Both the position numbers and the translations under genes were made by a program. A stretch of 40,023 nucleotides of DNA from Actinomadura sp. 6K520 (GTDB taxonomy: Bacteria > Actinomycetota > Actinomycetes > Streptosporangiales > Streptosporangiaceae). The notes beneath the pieces were generated by a model. That model saw only the letters and a list, made by a program, of their open reading frames with translations. It was not told where the DNA came from and made no database searches. Location: positions 1-40,023 of the forward strand of contig NZ_SMLC01000060.1 of assembly GCF_004349245.1 (NCBI RefSeq), written 5' to 3'. Below are positions 39,131 to 40,023 of this stretch, piece by piece (position 1 is the stretch's first letter; the number at the start of each line of letters is the position of its first letter).

Positions 39131-40023
39131 GTGGCACTCATCGCGCTCGCGGCCGACAAGGGGGCGCCGGGCGTCACGACCGCGGCGGTCGCCCTCGGTG
39201 CGGTGTGGCCGCGTCCCGTGCTGGTCGCGGAGTGCGACCAGGCGGGCGGCGACCTCGTGTACCGGCTGCCCGCCGCCGCGGCGGAGACCGGCGACGGCCC
39301 CCGGGACCACGCCGCCGACGGCGGGATGCTCAACCCGTCCCGCGGGCTGCTCAGCCTCGCCGCCACCGCCCGCCGCGGCCTGCGGCCCGACCAGATCGCC
39401 GAGCACTGCCAGCGGCTCGTCGGCGGCCTCGACGTGCTCGTCGGGACCACCAACGCCGAGCAGGCGCAGGCGATGAGCTGGCTGTGGGGACCGCTCGGCC
39501 GGGCGTTCGCCGGCCTCGACCCGGTGGACGTGCTCGCCGACTGCGGGCGGCTCGGCGCCGGCACCCCGCTGGCCGAGCTGATGCACGAGGCCGACCTGGT
39601 CGTCCTGCTCACCCGCGCCACCCTGGAGCAGGTCGCCCACCTGCGCGAGCGCGTCGCCGCGCTGACGGCGGAGCTGCGCGGCGGGCCGCCCGTCGGGGTC
39701 CTCGTGCTCGCCGACCCGCGCGACTTCCGCGGCTCGATCGCCGAGGTCGACCGTATCCTCGCCGGGGTGCGGGGCCGCGGCCGTCCGGCGGACCCGGGCG
39801 AGCGGCAGGGGCCACCGCCGCCGCCGGACGTCACCGTCCTCGGCGGGCTGGCCCTCGACCCCAAGGGCGCCGAGCTGCTGTCGGGCCGCTGGGGCGGGCG
39901 GCTGGACCGCTCGCTGCTGATCCGGTCGGCGCGGGAGGTCGCGGGCGAGCTCGCCGGGCGGCTGGCCGCCACCCGCCCCGCGGGCCCGGTCGCCGGGACG
40001 CCGCCCGCTCCGCCGCCGCATCC
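39131..40023 (+). CDS. CpaE/MinD-like protein, cut by the window edge
   Basis: At least 297 residues, open at the right end. The start is the GTG 2 nt after the SAF gene stop. The N-terminus ALIALAADKGAPGVTTAAVA has the deviant Walker A position of ParA/MinD ATPases (KGGxGKT), but with KGAPGVTT: the signature Lys is kept and the P-loop Lys is Val. VLVAECDQAGGDL and VDVLADCGRLGAG give the switch regions, with Asp in the Walker B place. A Pro-rich tail begins near the edge. This is the TadZ/CpaE-like form found beside CpaF-type ATPases, which place secretion machines at the cell pole. Weak or no ATP hydrolysis is inferred. Confidence 0.85.
   Translation, partial: MALIALAADKGAPGVTTAAVALGAVWPRPVLVAECDQAGGDLVYRLPAAAAETGDGPRDHAADGGMLNPSRGLLSLAATARRGLRPDQIAEHCQRLVGGLDVLVGTTNAEQAQAMSWLWGPLGRAFAGLDPVDVLADCGRLGAGTPLAELMHEADLVVLLTRATLEQVAHLRERVAALTAELRGGPPVGVLVLADPRDFRGSIAEVDRILAGVRGRGRPADPGERQGPPPPPDVTVLGGLALDPKGAELLSGRWGGRLDRSLLIRSAREVAGELAGRLAATRPAGPVAGTPPAPPPH

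Overview
The window is a very GC-rich, gene-dense stretch of actinobacterial chromosome. Gene families point to a sporulating actinomycete, most likely Streptosporangiales/Thermomonosporaceae (Actinomadura-like). These include an XRE-DUF5753/DUF397 pair, a DUF574-type methyltransferase, an actinobacterial acyl-CoA carboxylase alpha chain and an EccC-like FtsK/SpoIIIE protein. The genus is inference. I see no rRNA, tRNA, CRISPR array or insertion sequence.

Layout. Positions 1-12.5 kb hold accessory and regulatory genes: a secreted protein, a WhiJ-like regulator pair, a secreted beta-lactamase-fold hydrolase, DUF6891 and DUF6817 proteins, a cupin, and three regulator-target pairs. The pairs are LysR, MarR with a Tat-exported amidohydrolase, and TetR with a DrrAB-type ABC exporter. 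Each regulator faces a neighbour across a short intergenic region with clear inverted repeats. Positions 12.6-18.3 kb hold a methyltransferase and a purine/sugar salvage block: adenosine deaminase, PH-domain membrane protein, phosphohexomutase, purine nucleoside phosphorylase and a gamma-glutamylcyclotransferase-like protein. Positions 25.3-30.1 kb hold an LpdA-like flavoprotein, a secreted/membrane protein and the biotin carboxylase/BCCP chain. This matches my memory of the Mycobacterium order lpdA / Rv3304 / deoD / pmmB / add.

Between the two halves of that conserved block, at 18.4-25.2 kb, lies a self-contained catabolic cluster. It has a DUF1989 protein, an Old Yellow Enzyme family reductase, a PuuE/imidase-like polysaccharide deacetylase, a PucR regulator, an NCS1 permease and an asparaginase. 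I propose a regulated uptake-and-degradation pathway for a nitrogen-rich, possibly unsaturated, cyclic imide or ureide. This is the best candidate for an undescribed system here.

Positions 31.2-35.7 kb encode a 1469-residue FHA/EccC-like protein. It has no membrane segments, all three P-loops lack the lysine, and the first domain also lacks the Walker B aspartate. It looks like a soluble, largely pseudo-ATPase relative of the type VII secretion motor. After an SDR/SRPBCC/TetR group with an array of GAGAGCA operator repeats, the right end opens a probable Tad/Flp-like secretion locus (SAF-domain CpaB-like protein, then a CpaE/MinD-like protein with a degenerate P-loop) that runs off the window.

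Several genes have a TANNNT -10 box only 6-7 nt before the start codon and no ribosome binding site, which suggests leaderless mRNAs. Most convergent junctions carry strong hairpins directly after the stop codons. One of these (26655-26708) is a near-perfect 54-bp palindrome that includes the end of the lpdA coding sequence.
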